A stretch of 23,125 nt of DNA from Byssochlamys sp. IMV 00236 (Eukaryota > Ascomycota > Eurotiomycetes > Eurotiales > Thermoascaceae): contig MSJH02000293.1 of assembly GCA_001931875.2 (NCBI GenBank), positions 1 through 23,125 on the forward strand, given 5' to 3'. This document shows, piece by piece, positions 1 through 10,610 of this stretch. Each line of letters begins with the position of its first letter. The first letter of the stretch is position 1. The notes under the pieces were generated by a model, which saw only the letters and a program-made list of their open reading frames with translations, was not told the origin of the DNA and made no database searches. Position numbers and translations under genes: made by a program.

Positions 1-41
1 TGAAAGATTAATATATTGAATGATTAGGAGAATAGTTTATA

Positions 42-69
42 AAGAGAGAGAGAGAGAGAGAGAGAGAGA
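42..69. repeat. (GA)n microsatellite
   Basis: Simple run of about 14 GA dinucleotides, seen directly. It lies downstream of the BUD13 stop codon, in the 3' flank of that minus-strand gene. Nothing else is recognisable in bases 1-159. Confidence 0.9.
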
Positions 70-159
70 CAATCACAGCCAAATAAAACAAACAAACGAA
101 CTTAGACAAAGGAGTTTAATAAAAAAGGGGGGTTAATGTAATACAGCCATAAAGAATAG

Positions 160-1300
160 TTACATATCTTCTGTAGACCAAGCATGAGCCTCAGCTGCTC
201 GTGATTTAGCTTGATTCTTTTGTAGTAAAAGGTTATCTTCAAATCCTGTGGATCGATCTACTCCATCCCAGCGATATCCTGGGGGTATCATGAAACGGTT
301 TGGTTTCCAAGCACCCTTATAGGTGGGACGTACCAGTCTCTTTCCTTTTGAGGTTGATTTTTTCTATAATGGTTCATTAAAATCAGTCTCCTCTTTTGCG
401 ATCAACCTTTGTCTCCTCAAAAGAACACAACTTACTGTCAAGAATCCGGCAGCTGGATCATTCCATCTTTCTTTTTCCTTAAGCTCTTGATTAAGCTCTA
501 CATCATCTGCATATCTACACACATATATACAAAATGAATTAATGTTTCTTTTAAATTAAACTATAATACCTTGCCAAAGGTTTATCTTTTTCTTCCATCA
601 ATCGCCTTTTTTCTTCTTCAGCCGCTCTTCTCTGAACCAACCCCTTGCCCCATTCCATTCTTTTTGCTTCTTTCTCTATCTCTTCCCTTCTTCGCCTAGC
701 CTCCTCAGCCTTTTTAACTTTTATATCAACTTTTCTACCCGATACATCTCGATATACAGTTTCAGCTGCCTCCTCTTGATGTTCCCTTTTTAAACGCTCC
801 ATAGCTCGTTTCTCAGCCAGTCTTGCTCTTTCTGCCTCGGCTTTGATTTCTTCTTTTGTCAGCACACCAGCCCTTTGTCCGTTTGACATACGAGGTACAT
901 CATCACTTTCAACCACAACTGGGGCGTCATCCTCATCCATATCTTCTAGTGTCTCGGCCTCTTGCCGCCTTACTCCTTCTCGTACTGTCTGCCAGTTGTT
1001 GACTGCTCCGTGAAAGGGATCTCCTTTTGTAACAAATTCTGCTTCAATTTCTAATTCCTTTGCTTCCGTGTCTTCCTTTTTATCTTCAGTGTTCCAGCCA
1101 AATGCGTCTTCATCAATGATGCCAATGTTTCCTAATTTAGGGGCTGTCGTAGATGACTTTTTCTTTTTCTTTTTTTTCCTTGTACTGTCGTCCAAATACT
1201 TTGCAACAATATATGCTTTGGTCGCTGCGTCACCCGGCCCTCTTGCAAGATATTTCTGTCTTATGATTTCGTCATTATCAAGTTGTTTAATCTTATCCAT
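160..1300 (-). CDS. BUD13: Pre-mRNA-splicing factor BUD13/CWC26 (RES complex)
   Basis: Three exons on the minus strand: 1300-570, 514-436 and 363-160, giving 337 residues in one continuous frame. Introns are 515-569 and 364-435, both GT-AG. BUD13 is a subunit of the nuclear retention-and-splicing (RES) complex with Pml1 and Snu17, which helps activate the spliceosome and retain unspliced RNA. The family signature is the C-terminus: the segment [20 protein letters not shown] and the terminal WSTEDM closely match the usual [15 protein letters not shown]...W-S-x-EDM ending. The N-terminal part has a seven-lysine run, then an acidic and a long charged helical region ending in PLARYADD across intron 1. 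I chose the Met at 1300; an in-frame Met at 1360 would add 20 residues of less typical sequence. The gene shares a short promoter with UTP3. Confidence 0.93.
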
Positions 1301-1456
1301 AATTTCAATAATTTTTTTAAAAAAAGAGACGAATTTCCTGCAGAACAGATAGTTTCCCAATTAGGGACCCTGTGACGGCTGGGCTGCCCCACAGTAAGCC
1401 ACTTGTAAAGTTGAAAAAAAAAAAAAAATAACTTTCTTCAGTATACTTATATAAAC
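1301..1456. promoter_or_regulatory. Shared divergent promoter, BUD13 / UTP3
   Basis: Only 156 nt separate the start codons of BUD13 (minus) and UTP3 (plus), so both promoters and 5' UTRs must lie here. It contains a GC-richer core around 1362-1405 with TTAGGGACCC, a run of about 14 A at 1415-1428, and an ATATAAAC-like stretch just before the UTP3 ATG. The regulatory role is inferred from position; no known factor site is claimed. Confidence 0.6.
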
Positions 1457-3432
1457 ATGGGCAAGAAAAAGACACCTGTATTTCGTAAGGCTGTCACTCA
1501 GGAAGATCCATCCAAGAACGACAAGATAAAAGCTATTCGTACCTGGGACGACATTGAACATGACTCTGAGGATGACTGTAAGTCTTTTTATTTAGCTTAT
1601 AAACAATTGTAACTGATCTTGTGAATAGTTCATGACGAAAGAGGGAAAATATTGTTGGAGGATCAAGATGAGGATGATCAAGGTAAGATCTTGTTTATAA
1701 ACATATTTACAATTGTTTTTTAATCAATTACACAAAAATAGACATTAGTGATCATGAAGTATATGGATTAGAAGGACTTGAGTCCGAAGAAGAAGAAGAA
1801 GCTGACGATGATGAAGTTGAAGAAAGCAAAGCGGAGCCAGCTGAAGGTAATACTAAAAAGATATATAAAAAAAGTAGATATTGATAAATATTTGTAGATA
1901 AAACATGGGGTAGCTCTAAAAAGGCTTACTACGACGCTGATGAAGCTAGTGATCTTGATGAAATGAAGGAAGAAGAAGAGGAAGCCTTGAGAATCCAAAA
2001 AGAACATCTTGCTCATATGGATGAGGCAGACTTTGTCGATGACACTTTACCAGGATGGGGATTAGGTGCCAATCAAGATGCTGAGGTTGATAAGAAGCTT
2101 GTGGAAGACGTGACTAAAGATTTGGAAGATATATCATTTAGGTAGGTCGTCGTTTTTATTTGTACTCATGAGTCTAATTCAAACTCTAGCACAAAGCAAG
2201 CTGAAAAGCGACGAAAGAATCTTTCTGTTGCCGAAAAGTTAAAGATCATTCAAAATGAATCACCAGAACTCATCGACTTATTGGATGAATTTAAAGAACG
2301 TTCACAAACAGTCGAACAGATGCAGAGCCTTGTTGATAAAATACAGAAAAAGGAAGCACAAGAAGCGTATGCTGCTCAATTCATTTTATTCAAGTATCAG
2401 ACACTCATGAATTACATGACCAATATATCCTTTTACTTTGCATTAAAAGCATCACAGACAACAGATATTCGTGAACACCCAGTCATTCAAGCATTATTTC
2501 ATCTTCGTCAGACTATGGAAAAAGTAGAAAGTGTGGAACAGAAATTAAAGCCCGAGATCAGCAAGTTCATCACAGGCCTCGATAGTGAAGGTGCTTTTGT
2601 AAAGCACAATGGCACAAAGAAGCAGGTTGATGAAGAAGATGATATGTCAGATATTCAAAGTGAACAGGAATCTGAACACTTTGACGAAGAAGAATTTGCT
2701 GGCTTTGATGAAGAAGAAGAAGAAGAAAAGACACGTATTGCAGATATAGAAGAAGAATTCAAGAGTCTAAAGAAAGCCAGCAAAAAGCGAAAGAGACAGG
2801 CCATGGAAGACTTTGGAGAATTGGATGCATTGGATGAACTTGATATGGAAGATAAACTGGTGAAGAAGAAGTCCATTAGGGATTACATTGCCAAGATTGA
2901 ATCTAAGCAAGCAAAGAACACGAATAAATACCAGGGTGATTCAGATCTGCCTTATAGAGAACGTACCAAACAAGAACCAAAGGGTGTTGCTCAACCTACA
3001 GATAAATCTGCTGATTTGGATGACGCTGACTGGGATGAGGATGATGCTGCAGCGGCTAATGAAATTCGTAATGGAAAAGCAGACTCAGACGAAGAATATT
3101 ATGCAGATACCGTTGCTGCAAAGAGAGCAAACAAGCAAGCTAAATTAGAAGAATATGAAACTTCGAGACCAGAGATATTAGATAGAGATATTGGAGTTGA
3201 TGATGGTCAGAAACGATTAGCAAGCTACAAGATCTTGAAGAATAGAGGATTAACACCACACCGTAAGAAGGAGAATAGAAATGCACGTGTGAAGAATAGA
3301 ATGAAATACGACAAGAAGATGAAGAAGCTTTCTTCAACAAGAGCAGTCTACAAGGCACCTGCATCTAACTATGGAGGTGAAATGAGTGGTGTAAAGACAA
3401 ATATTGTCAAATCAGTCAAATTATCAAAATAA
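1457..3432 (+). CDS. UTP3: SSU processome protein UTP3/SAS10
   Basis: Five exons: 1457-1577, 1629-1682, 1742-1846, 1898-2141 and 2190-3432; 588 residues, all introns GT-AG and 48-59 nt. UTP3/SAS10 is a nucleolar component of the small-subunit processome that acts in early 18S rRNA maturation. The N-terminal third is very acidic and contains the family-like KTWGSSKKAYYDADE segment. A Sas10/Utp3/C1D domain follows at about residues 200-290 (ELIDLLDEFKER ... LFHLRQTMEKVE), then another acidic Glu-rich region. The C-terminal Sas10 domain at about 505-588 has KILKNRGLTPHRKKENRNAR and ends with YGGEMSGVKTNIVKSVKLSK, the diagnostic basic tail. An AATAAA-type signal begins two bases after the stop. 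It is divergent from BUD13 and convergent with NOL12. Confidence 0.95.
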
Positions 3433-3566
3433 TAATAAAGTTAAGCCTCTCTACTCCTTTTTTAATTGATCAACATATTAATTTCATTTTATGTGTCAAG
3501 TATTTAATAACTGTTGCATATATTGACACTTATCATCCTGCATCAAACTTTCTACTCTTTATTGTA
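3433..3566. terminator. Convergent 3' ends of UTP3 and NOL12
   Basis: This 134-nt spacer between two converging stop codons holds a plus-strand AATAAA at 3434-3439 (for UTP3) and a minus-strand AATAAA at 3558-3563 (for NOL12). Both sit within a few bases of their stop codons, so the two 3' UTRs probably overlap. Polyadenylation use is inferred. Confidence 0.5.
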
Positions 3567-4124
3567 TTAATTACTATCCTCTCCCAAGTCTTCAATCACT
3601 GTTACTGTCGTCAAGGATGTTTCTGACTTGAACTCTTTTACGACTGGATCTTTCTTTTCTTCTCCTTTTTCTTCTTCATCTTCATCTTCAAAATGATCTG
3701 GTTCATCAATACCAACTAAAGATAAAATCCATCAATGAACTGTTTATATTTCTTCTTTGTCTTTTCCTTACCTCTCAACATGGCTGCCATTTCCTGTACA
3801 TTTTTATCTGCAAGTCTTTGTCTTTCTTCTCTTGCTTCTCTACGACTACGTAGTTTTTCTTCTTTGGCCAATTTTGCATATTTCTCTTTTGTTTTATTCT
3901 TTCTTTCCAGTTTTCTTTTATGGAATCCAGTCAGATACTCTCTAATATGTTACTGATTAGCTTTTTTGTGTTCATGATCAAAAGGCAAGATCGTACTGTC
4001 TTTTCTCTGGATCAAACTCTACATATTCCACTGTTTCTTGTTTTGCCTTTCTCTTTTTTGCATATATTTTACTTCCAGCAGATAAAATATCTGTATTCTT
4101 AACCTTTTTGCTCTTTGCTTTCAT
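3567..4124 (-). CDS. NOL12: Nucleolar protein 12 / RRP17 family rRNA-processing factor
   Basis: Three exons on the minus strand: 4124-3997, 3941-3772 and 3715-3567; 148 residues. Introns are 3942-3996 and 3716-3771, both GT-AG. The Nop25/NOL12 family (yeast Rrp17) works in the nucleolus on pre-60S rRNA processing, and yeast Rrp17 is reported to have 5'-3' exonuclease activity. The hallmark is VEFDPEKRQEYLTGFHKRK, recovered only when the first intron is removed at CA|GTACG, followed by a long Lys/Arg/Glu-rich helix (KLERKNKTKEKYAKLAKEEK). The C-terminus is acidic and ends in TTVTVIEDLGEDSN, resembling the fungal TTVTVE element. The length is typical for a short fungal member. The start at 4124 begins the basic MKAKSKKVKN segment; an upstream in-frame Met exists but adds unconserved sequence. 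Confidence 0.9.
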
Positions 4125-4905
4125 TACAATCAAAACTACAAATCTACTTGTTCTTTTTCTATGCAGAAATAGTGAGTAAAATAGCAAGGAAAAAAGCGGT
4201 CACACAAAGCCTCCCAGGGCACCAAACCAAGAGACAGAGAGAGGATGGTGTTTTTAAAGCCCAGTCTGATGACACACAAACAGCAACTTAGTTACCCATC
4301 CTCTCCTCCTCCTTTTTTTTTGCTCTCTCTCTCACAACTATCTGGGGATATAGCAAAGAGACCCCACATTCAGATATTTCTATAGATACATGTCAATGTA
4401 TGACTTATCATCCATATTTCCTTTTGTAGAAATAATATAGTCGGATTGAATTCAATAAAGTAAATCCTTTTTCATTCAGGGCCGTATATACAAATGAACT
4501 TTGCAATATAGTTTTACCAATATATATTTTATATCGGATCAACGGAACTGTAGGACGAGTCTTTTTTTTGGGATCACTATATAGACCATATGACAAGCAA
4601 CTGCGCTTCTGTGACATTCAGCCCAGTGAAATAGATACATGGTTGTAGAGATGATAGATATAAAGAATATAGAACACATATATGTTACCAAGCAACGCAT
4701 CTATAACTGTTCGTGCCATTTTTTTGTTACTCTACTATAGTTGTCACTGCTACGTTAGAAAAAGAGTTTCCAAAAATAAAGTTTGTATTGTGAAACGTTT
4801 ACCTTCTTTTTCAAGTCTTGGTGCCTTTTTTTTTTTTTTCTTTCTTTCTTTCTCTTACCTCTTCTTTTTATTACTTTCCTTGCAAAACCTATAACAAAAG
4901 AAGCG
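4125..4905. promoter_or_regulatory. Divergent intergenic region NOL12 / class V myosin
   Basis: This 781-nt gap has no convincing gene. It should hold the NOL12 promoter at its left end and the myosin promoter and leader at its right end. A pyrimidine-rich stretch lies at about 4300-4337 (CTCCTCC, T-run, CTCTCTCTC), and a long T/C-rich tract at about 4800-4880 sits just before the myosin ATG. No tRNA or snoRNA could be supported. Confidence 0.5.
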
Positions 4906-7900
4906 ATGACAGACTCACTTTCTTCGGGAGTCTCACAGGCTTTGCAAGTCTATACAAAAGGTACCAAGGCTTGGTTTGAAGATGAAGACGAAGCTTGGGT
5001 TTCAGCAACTGTCATATCAAAAGAAGAGACTGACACAGGTGTCAAGATTATATTTGAAGACGATAAGGATTCAGGAAGGGTATGTCTTTCAACATTTTAA
5101 AATAAGCAAGGCTAATAAATATTAGCAACATGTCTTTGAATCGACCTATGCAGTTTTAGAAAAGCAGAAAGGTGCTAATCTGCCACCACTAAGGAATCCA
5201 CCAAGATTAGAAAATATTGAAGACTTGACCAACCTCAGTTACCTTAACGAACCTTCAGGTACACACACACACACACACAAATGTTTGTTTATTATATCTT
5301 AACTTTTGTTTTAGTCTTAAACACTATTCGTACTCGATACTTTCAGCGCAACATCTATACATACTCCGGTATCGTCTTGATTGCTGCCAATCCCTTTGCT
5401 AGTGTACCATTATATGAACCTGACATTATCCAACAATATTCGGGCAGAAGACGTGGTGAACTAGAACCTCACTTGTTTGCTATTGCTGAAGATGCTTACA
5501 GATGTATGGTCCGAGAAAAGACTAATCAGACAGTGGTTGTATCTGGTGAAAGGTAGCCTTTTAGAAAAAAAGATATATAGCAATTTATATTGACCATCAT
5601 CCATAGTGGTGCAGGTAAAACAGTATCAGCTACACACATTATGAGATACTTTGCCACGGCAGATGATAAAGAATCAGGAAAAGTCAAGGAATCAGGAGGG
5701 ATGACAGAAGTAGAAGAACAGATTATGGGTAAAATAAATAAATAAAAAAAGCTAAGCCCAGTTGGCGATCAAAAAATACTTACACAAAAACATAGCCACC
5801 AATCCGATCATGGAAGCGTTTGGTAATGCAAAGACGACGAGAAACAACAACAGTTCGAGATTTGGTAAATACATCGAGGTAAATCATCTTTAGTTCTTAA
5901 AAGCAATAAACTTATTGTGAATAGATCCAATTTGACAATAGAAATAATATCGTGGGTGCAAAGATCAGAACGTATCTTTTGGAAAGATCTCGTTTGATCT
6001 TTCAGCCAGAGACAGAAAGAAATTATCACATTTTTTATCAAGTAAGAAAGTAGCGAAAAGAATGACCTTTTATAACCTTTTTTTTTTTCATAGCTCTGTC
6101 TTGGTGCTCCAATCAATGAACGAAAAAACCTCGAATTGGGTGACTGGACTAAGTTTCATTATCTTAATCAAAGTGGCACTGGTACAATTCCTGGTGTGGA
6201 TGATGCAGCTGAATTTGAATTAACACAGAAATCACTCTCTCTTGTCGGTATCTCTGTCGAGCAACAATGGCAAATCTTTAAGCTCTTGGCTGCTTTACTT
6301 CATATCGGTAATATCGAAGTCGGAGGTCGTACTGATGCCTCTATTGATGATAATCAATCTGCCCTTATCATTGCCACAAAGCTGCTGGGTATCAAGACGT
6401 CCGAGTTCAAGAAATGGTTGACGAAACGACAAATCATTACAAGAAATGAAAAGATTGTGAAAAATCTGAGCATCGTACAGGCTACGGTCGTCAGGGACTC
6501 TGTTGCTAAATATATCTATGCCAGCTTATTCGATTGGCTAGTCAAAGTTGTTAATGATAGCTTGTCTTGTCACGAAGAAGGCAAGGTTCGCACATTCATC
6601 GGTGTCTTGGATATTTATGGTTTTGAGCACTTTAAGAAAAATTCATTTGAACAGTTCTGTATCAACTATGCTAATGAAAAGCTTCAGCAACAGTTCAATC
6701 AGCACGTATTTAAGCTCGAACAGGAAGAATACGTCAAGGAAAAGATTGACTGGAAATTCATCGAGTTTAGTGACAATCAGAAGTGTATTGAAGTGATCGA
6801 ATCCAAGTTGGGTATTCTTTCACTTTTAGATGAAGAGTCAAGAATGCCTTCAGGAACAGATCAAGGCTTTTGTAACAAGTTGTATGCTAGTTTCTCGGAT
6901 CCCAGCTACAAGAATTACTTCAAGAAGCCTAGATTTTCAAATTCTGCATTTACTGTTGTCCATTACGCTCATGAAGTAGAGTATGACTCGGAAGGCTTTA
7001 TCGATAAGAACAAAGATACTGTGCCTGATGAACTTTTGTCCTTGCTACAAAATGCCGAATCTCCCTTCTTGGTGGATATGCTTCAGACAGCTACTGCAGC
7101 TGCTACAGCCGCTAGTCAAGAAGTCAAGGTAAAAATAATAATAATCAAATAACGATGATACTAATATGACAATAGCCTGCACCTGTTAAAAAAGTAGGTA
7201 TGGCAGTAGCAAAGAAGCCTACATTAGGTTCTATTTTCAAAGTAAGCAAAAAACAAAAGAAATCTATGCATGAATATTTACCTTGATTATTATTAGCTTT
7301 CGCTTATCAGCTTGATGGATACAATCAGCAAGACCAACGTTCATTATATTCGTTGTATCAAGCCAAACGAAGCCAAGGTTGCTTGGGGTTTTGAGCCCAA
7401 CATGGTCTTATCCCAGTTACGTGCCTGTGGTGTTTTGGAAACCATCCGTATCAGTTGTGCAGGTTATCCTTCTCGTTGGACCTTTGCAGACTTTGCAGAC
7501 AGGCAAGTGAATTTTTGTTTGCATATTTCAAATAATAACATTTCTGTAGATTCTATGCGCTAGTCAATTCCAAATACTGGGATCCTAACCTTAATCCTGA
7601 TGTGAATGAATTATGCCGCGTCATTTTAGAAAAGTATATTCCTGACAAGGACAAGTATCAAATCGGTCTTACCAAGATATTCTTCCGTGCAGGACAGGTA
7701 CGTATAAATACAAAAAAAAAAGGGAGCCAAAACCTCATATGGTGTTAGCTTGCTTATCTTGAAAAATGCCGAAGAGAAAGATGGGACGAATGCACGATCC
7801 TGTTACAGAAAAACATGCGTCGTTTTATTGTTCGTATCCGATACCTTCGCATGCTTGACCTCATTTCTCGCCTTCAACGTGTGGCTCGTCAAAAGATGGG

Positions 7901-10429
7901 TGTCAGAAACCTAGAGATTGCCCGTCAGACAAAGGCGGCTATCAAGATTCAAGCCGAATGGCGTCGATACATTCAACGTAAACGTTATTTACAGACCTGT
8001 GCCTTTATTGTCAAATTGCAAGCGGCCAGTCGTAGCCATATCACGCGTAAACAGTTTGCGAACATTCGACAACACTTTGCAGCCATCAAGATTCAAAGCC
8101 TTCTCCGAGGTTGGGTTGTTCGTAAGCAGTATCATGCAAAGCGAAACTATGTCATTCAACTTCAGACCTGTATTCGCCGTCGTCTGGCACGTCGACAGTT
8201 GCTTACACTTAAGCAGGAGGCTAGATCGGCCAATCACTTTAAGGAAGTATCTTATAAGCTAGAAAGCAAGGTAGTCGAACTGACACAGAGCATAACACAC
8301 CATAAAGAAGAAAAGGATCAATTGCGTGTTAAGGCAAATGAATTAGAAATGCAAGTCAAGTCATGGATAGATAAATATGACAAGCTTGACAAGAAGGCCA
8401 AGGAACTTGAAAAGACACTAGAGACACCGTCTGAATTAGAGGCCGAGCTAGAGACCCTGAAGAATGAGCGAATAACACTTCAGACAGACTACAAAAATTC
8501 ACTGGAGCGCATCAAGAAGCAAGAAACCGAGATTGCTCGATTGACCGAAGACTTGAACCGTCAAAAGGAGGAAATCTTCAAACTCAAACAGATGAGCAAC
8601 CAGCAACAACTCCGATCTCCTGTGAGTCCAGGCGGCGCTTTTTCATCGCCTGCAGATGAGGCGGATGTTGCGGACTTGAAGGCACAGATTGTGGCGCTCA
8701 AGGCACAATTGTCGCAGTCGCTCAAGAACCACCCAAAGCGACAAGCGTCCATGAATGCTTACCGTACCTTGTCTCCTCAACGTAATGACCGACGTGGTAT
8801 TTCACCTGACCGTAACCGTTCACCTTCAGTCAATCCACGTGCAAGGTCGCCAAGCACGATGCGTCGTAGCAGCCTTGTGATGGTATCAGAAAGAAACGAA
8901 ACCAAGGTGATTTATGCTGAGCCTGAACAAATGATACCCAAACAGATTGGTCAGCGTGGTAGCTTGGACGCAGACAAGGTGGGTAATCCAGAAGATGCAA
9001 TGAACCAGCTTCTTCAGGAACACTGCGAGTTGTTGGAAGATGAAATGATTGAGGGCTTGATACACTCTCTCAAGATTGTACCACCTGGAATGCAACAGCT
9101 CCCAACACGTGAAGAAGTCTTTTTCCCAGTTCATATCATTGGCAAATGTGTTACACAAATGTGGCGTTTAGGATACTTGGCAGAATCTGAACAATTATTG
9201 TTCAGAGTAATGGACACGATTCAAAAGGATTGCAGTGTAAGTTTAGATGAAGTCTATAGAATATGGGTTAATGTTATATTAGTCATTTACAGGAGAAGAG
9301 ACGATTGTGCCCTGTGCTTACTGGTTATCGAATACACATGAGTTGCTTTCACTGGTTTATTCTGTTGAACAGGATCTTGAAAGAGAAATGCATTATAATT
9401 CTATTCATGGAAGACGAGCGGTCGGATGGCACGATTTTGAAAAACTGGTGTCTACAATGAAGTACGAATTACAGTGCTTGGAAGATAATCTCTATCACCA
9501 TTGGTTGTCTGAACTGAAAAAGAAGCTGAACAAGATGGCCATTCCCGCACTGATCGAGTCTCAGTCATTACCAGGTTTTATTTCCAGCGACTCTAATCGA
9601 TTCTTTGGTAAAATACTCTCGGGCAACAATCAACCAGCTTTCTCTATGGATGATTTACTCAACTTTATGAACCGCATCTATCGTACAATGAAGAGTTATT
9701 ATGTGGAACCTTATGTGATGGAACAAGTATTGACTGAACTATTAAAGGTGATTGGAATCATTACCTTTAATGACCTTGTCATGAGACGTAATTTCAATTC
9801 GTGGAAACGAGGCAAGTGTTTTATTTCATGTTTTATTCATGAATTAACAAAAAGTGTAGCTATGCAAATACAATACAATGTAACTAGATTAGAAGAATGG
9901 TGCAAGGCTCACGACGTATCTGAAGCGACGAATAAATTAGAACATTTAACTCAAGCAACAAAACTACTACAATTAAAGAAATCAACCATTGATGATATAA
10001 AGAATATTTATGAAGTTTGCTGGTGTTTGGCACCGACACAAGTACAAAAATTGATACAAAATTATAGTGTCGCAGATTATGAGGTATTAATATATGAAAA
10101 AAGAGCTATATTTAGATTTTAACTTTTTTTATAGGACCCAATTAGTAATGAAATTCTGAGGGCAGTGGCATCTCGTGTGAGTAGTAGCAATACCGAAGAT
10201 ATCTTGTTACTCGATAATACTTCACTTGAAGAAAGTGATTATGATCAACCTGAACCTCACCATGTTGATATAAATTCATATATTCCTGACTATGTAAGTT
10301 GATACTAACAAAAAAGAAAACATGGCTAATATATCATACTCTTAGTTAAATATACAGCATGTTCAAAGGTTGGTTGCCTTGGCTAACCTATCTGAACAAC
10401 GTAAGCCTCAGCGAATGGACTCTATTTAG
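4906..10429 (+). CDS. Class V myosin heavy chain
   Basis: Fifteen exons: 4906-5079, 5126-5258, 5315-5552, 5607-5728, 5796-5878, 5925-6041, 6094-7128, 7176-7241, 7297-7502, 7550-7697, 7749-9236, 9283-9811, 9860-10083, 10135-10293, 10346-10429; 1601 residues, close to yeast Myo2. It is an actin-based motor for organelles, vesicles and polarity cargo. An SH3-like N-terminus leads into the motor: P-loop GESGAGKT (180-187), switch I region NNNSSRFGK (239-247), switch II DIYGFE (462-467), actin-site IRCIKPN. Six IQ motifs (about 785-925) bind light chains. A coiled coil (about 935-1060), an SP-rich linker and a globular DIL cargo-binding tail (about 1190-1601; [18 protein letters not shown]) follow. 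Introns at 7503-7549 and 9812-9859 appear to start with GC. Exon 12 could alternatively begin at 9293; 9283 keeps a canonical GTAAGT donor and the frame. Confidence 0.96.
5261..5279. repeat. (AC)n microsatellite in a myosin intron
   Basis: A run of AC dinucleotides lies just inside the 5' end of the second myosin intron (5259-5314), within a few bases of the donor. Seen directly. Confidence 0.9.
7503..7549 (+). other. GC-AG intron in the myosin motor domain
   Basis: The exon ends ...GACAG and the intron begins GCAAGT, ending ...CTGTAG. Removing exactly this 47-nt piece restores [17 protein letters not shown], the conserved class V myosin sequence. Reading through instead gives an unrelated tail and a stop. 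No GT donor nearby keeps the frame. Confidence 0.85.
9812..9859 (+). other. GC-AG intron in the myosin cargo-binding tail
   Basis: The donor context is GAG|GCAAGT and the acceptor is GTGTAG. Removing 48 nt joins SWKR to [14 protein letters not shown], as expected for DIL-domain myosins. The intron is a multiple of three and has no in-frame stop, so retention would insert 16 residues. Confidence 0.82.
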
Positions 10430-10610
10430 TTGTAATATTTGTACAAATGAAACGTGATAAATATTCTTTGACCCAATAAACTTTCTATCGGAATAACTTA
10501 AATTATCCATATTGGGAATTAGGCAACCGTAACTATAAATAATAGCTTAATAGGAAATAAGAAACAGAAAAAAGAGGGTTTTTTCTTCTTTTCTTCTTCT
10601 TTATTCAATC
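10430..10610. other. Spacer between myosin and WW-domain genes
   Basis: This 181-nt spacer is between genes on the same strand. AATAAA at 10475-10480 is a plausible poly(A) signal for the myosin. A T/C-rich stretch at about 10578-10603 precedes the WW gene ATG, like the tract before the myosin start. Confidence 0.5.

Noticed and set aside
1300..1361. Upstream in-frame Met for BUD13 at 1360
   Set aside because: The extra residues (MGNYLFCRKF...) are unlike the family and lie in the short shared promoter; kept only as an alternative.
3735..4102. Plus-strand open frames over the NOL12 exons
   Set aside because: They are antisense to a conserved NOL12 frame with good splice sites, and consist of Phe/Leu/Ser-rich sequence mirroring Lys/Glu codons.
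4259..4330. TGATGA-like sequence as a possible C/D-box snoRNA upstream of NOL12
   Set aside because: No properly spaced D box or terminal stem could be found.
4255..4625. Recurrent AGCCCAG motif upstream of several genes
   Set aside because: A 7-mer is expected a few times by chance in this length on two strands; there is no positional consistency.
8886..9158. Minus-strand open frame within the myosin tail
   Set aside because: Shadow of the conserved myosin exon; no independent evidence.
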